From NCBI GenBank assembly GCA_013695395.1, contig JACDAP010000430.1, positions 1 to 5,090 on the forward strand: a stretch of DNA of 5,090 nt, written 5' to 3'. The translations under genes and the position numbers were made by a program. This document shows positions 5,001 through 5,090 of this stretch, piece after piece. Position 1 is the stretch's first letter; each line of letters starts with the position of its first letter. The notes under the pieces were generated by a model. It saw only the letters and a list, made by a program, of their open reading frames with translations. It was not told the origin of the DNA and ran no database searches. Source of the stretch: Solirubrobacterales bacterium (GTDB lineage Bacteria > Actinomycetota > Thermoleophilia > Solirubrobacterales > Solirubrobacteraceae).

Positions 5001-5090
5001 CTAGGAGATGCCGATGGTGTTGACGCCGACGACGTTCTGCGGGGTGCGCTTGGAGACCTCGTCGTACTCGAACTTGGTGCCGGCGACCGA
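5001..5090 (-). CDS. C-terminal end of an unidentified protein, partial at right edge
   Basis: The minus strand is open from the right edge to a TAG at 5001-5003 and encodes the last 29 residues: SVAGTKFEYDEVSKRTPQ, then NVVGVNTIGIS. I do not recognise the family. The mix of alternating polar and beta-branched residues suggests a final beta strand, and codons end mostly in G or C as in the neighbouring genes, which supports real coding. It is convergent with pth and shares the hairpin region with it. The start and most of the gene lie outside the window. Confidence 0.6.
   Translation of the reverse strand, partial: SVAGTKFEYDEVSKRTPQNVVGVNTIGIS

Overview
The window is a very GC-rich stretch of a bacterial chromosome. 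The protein style (DUF4235, a long L25/TL5-type ribosomal protein next to peptidyl-tRNA hydrolase, many GC-ending codons, weak Shine-Dalgarno sequences and near-leaderless starts) points to Actinomycetota. Thermoleophilia (the Solirubrobacter/Conexibacter/Patulibacter group) is my best guess. That assignment is inferred from protein style, not from a marker gene.

Layout. Bases 1-478 hold no intact gene. They contain three juxtaposed gene remnants: the helix-turn-helix end of an AraC/GlxA-type regulator on the minus strand, running off the left edge; a short plus-strand scrap of a DJ-1/PfpI domain of the kind usually fused to such regulators; and the C-terminal tail of a metallo-beta-lactamase-fold hydrolase. 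This is either a rearrangement scar or an assembly artefact. Bases 489-806 encode a small protein resembling the toxin-binding domain of MbcA/ParS/Xre antitoxins, with no toxin gene visible. It converges on a small minus-strand DUF4235 membrane protein (845-1144). A divergent gap of about 80 bases follows. Then come a single-pass membrane protein of unknown function (1224-1664) and, 7 bases later, a secreted glycoside hydrolase family 2 enzyme (1672-3573). The tight spacing suggests these two are co-transcribed.

The right side is housekeeping. rplY (5S rRNA-binding L25/CTC, 3638-4336) and pth (peptidyl-tRNA hydrolase, 4346-4915) form a two-gene translation operon with its own likely promoter, ending at a perfect 12-bp hairpin. 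The C-terminus of an unidentified minus-strand gene enters from the right edge and converges on pth.

I see no CRISPR array, tRNA, rRNA, insertion sequence or phage gene. The most unusual parts are the left-edge remnant mosaic, the toxin-less antitoxin-like gene, and the GH2 enzyme with a non-canonical substrate-recognition segment. I did not find a convincing new multi-gene system.
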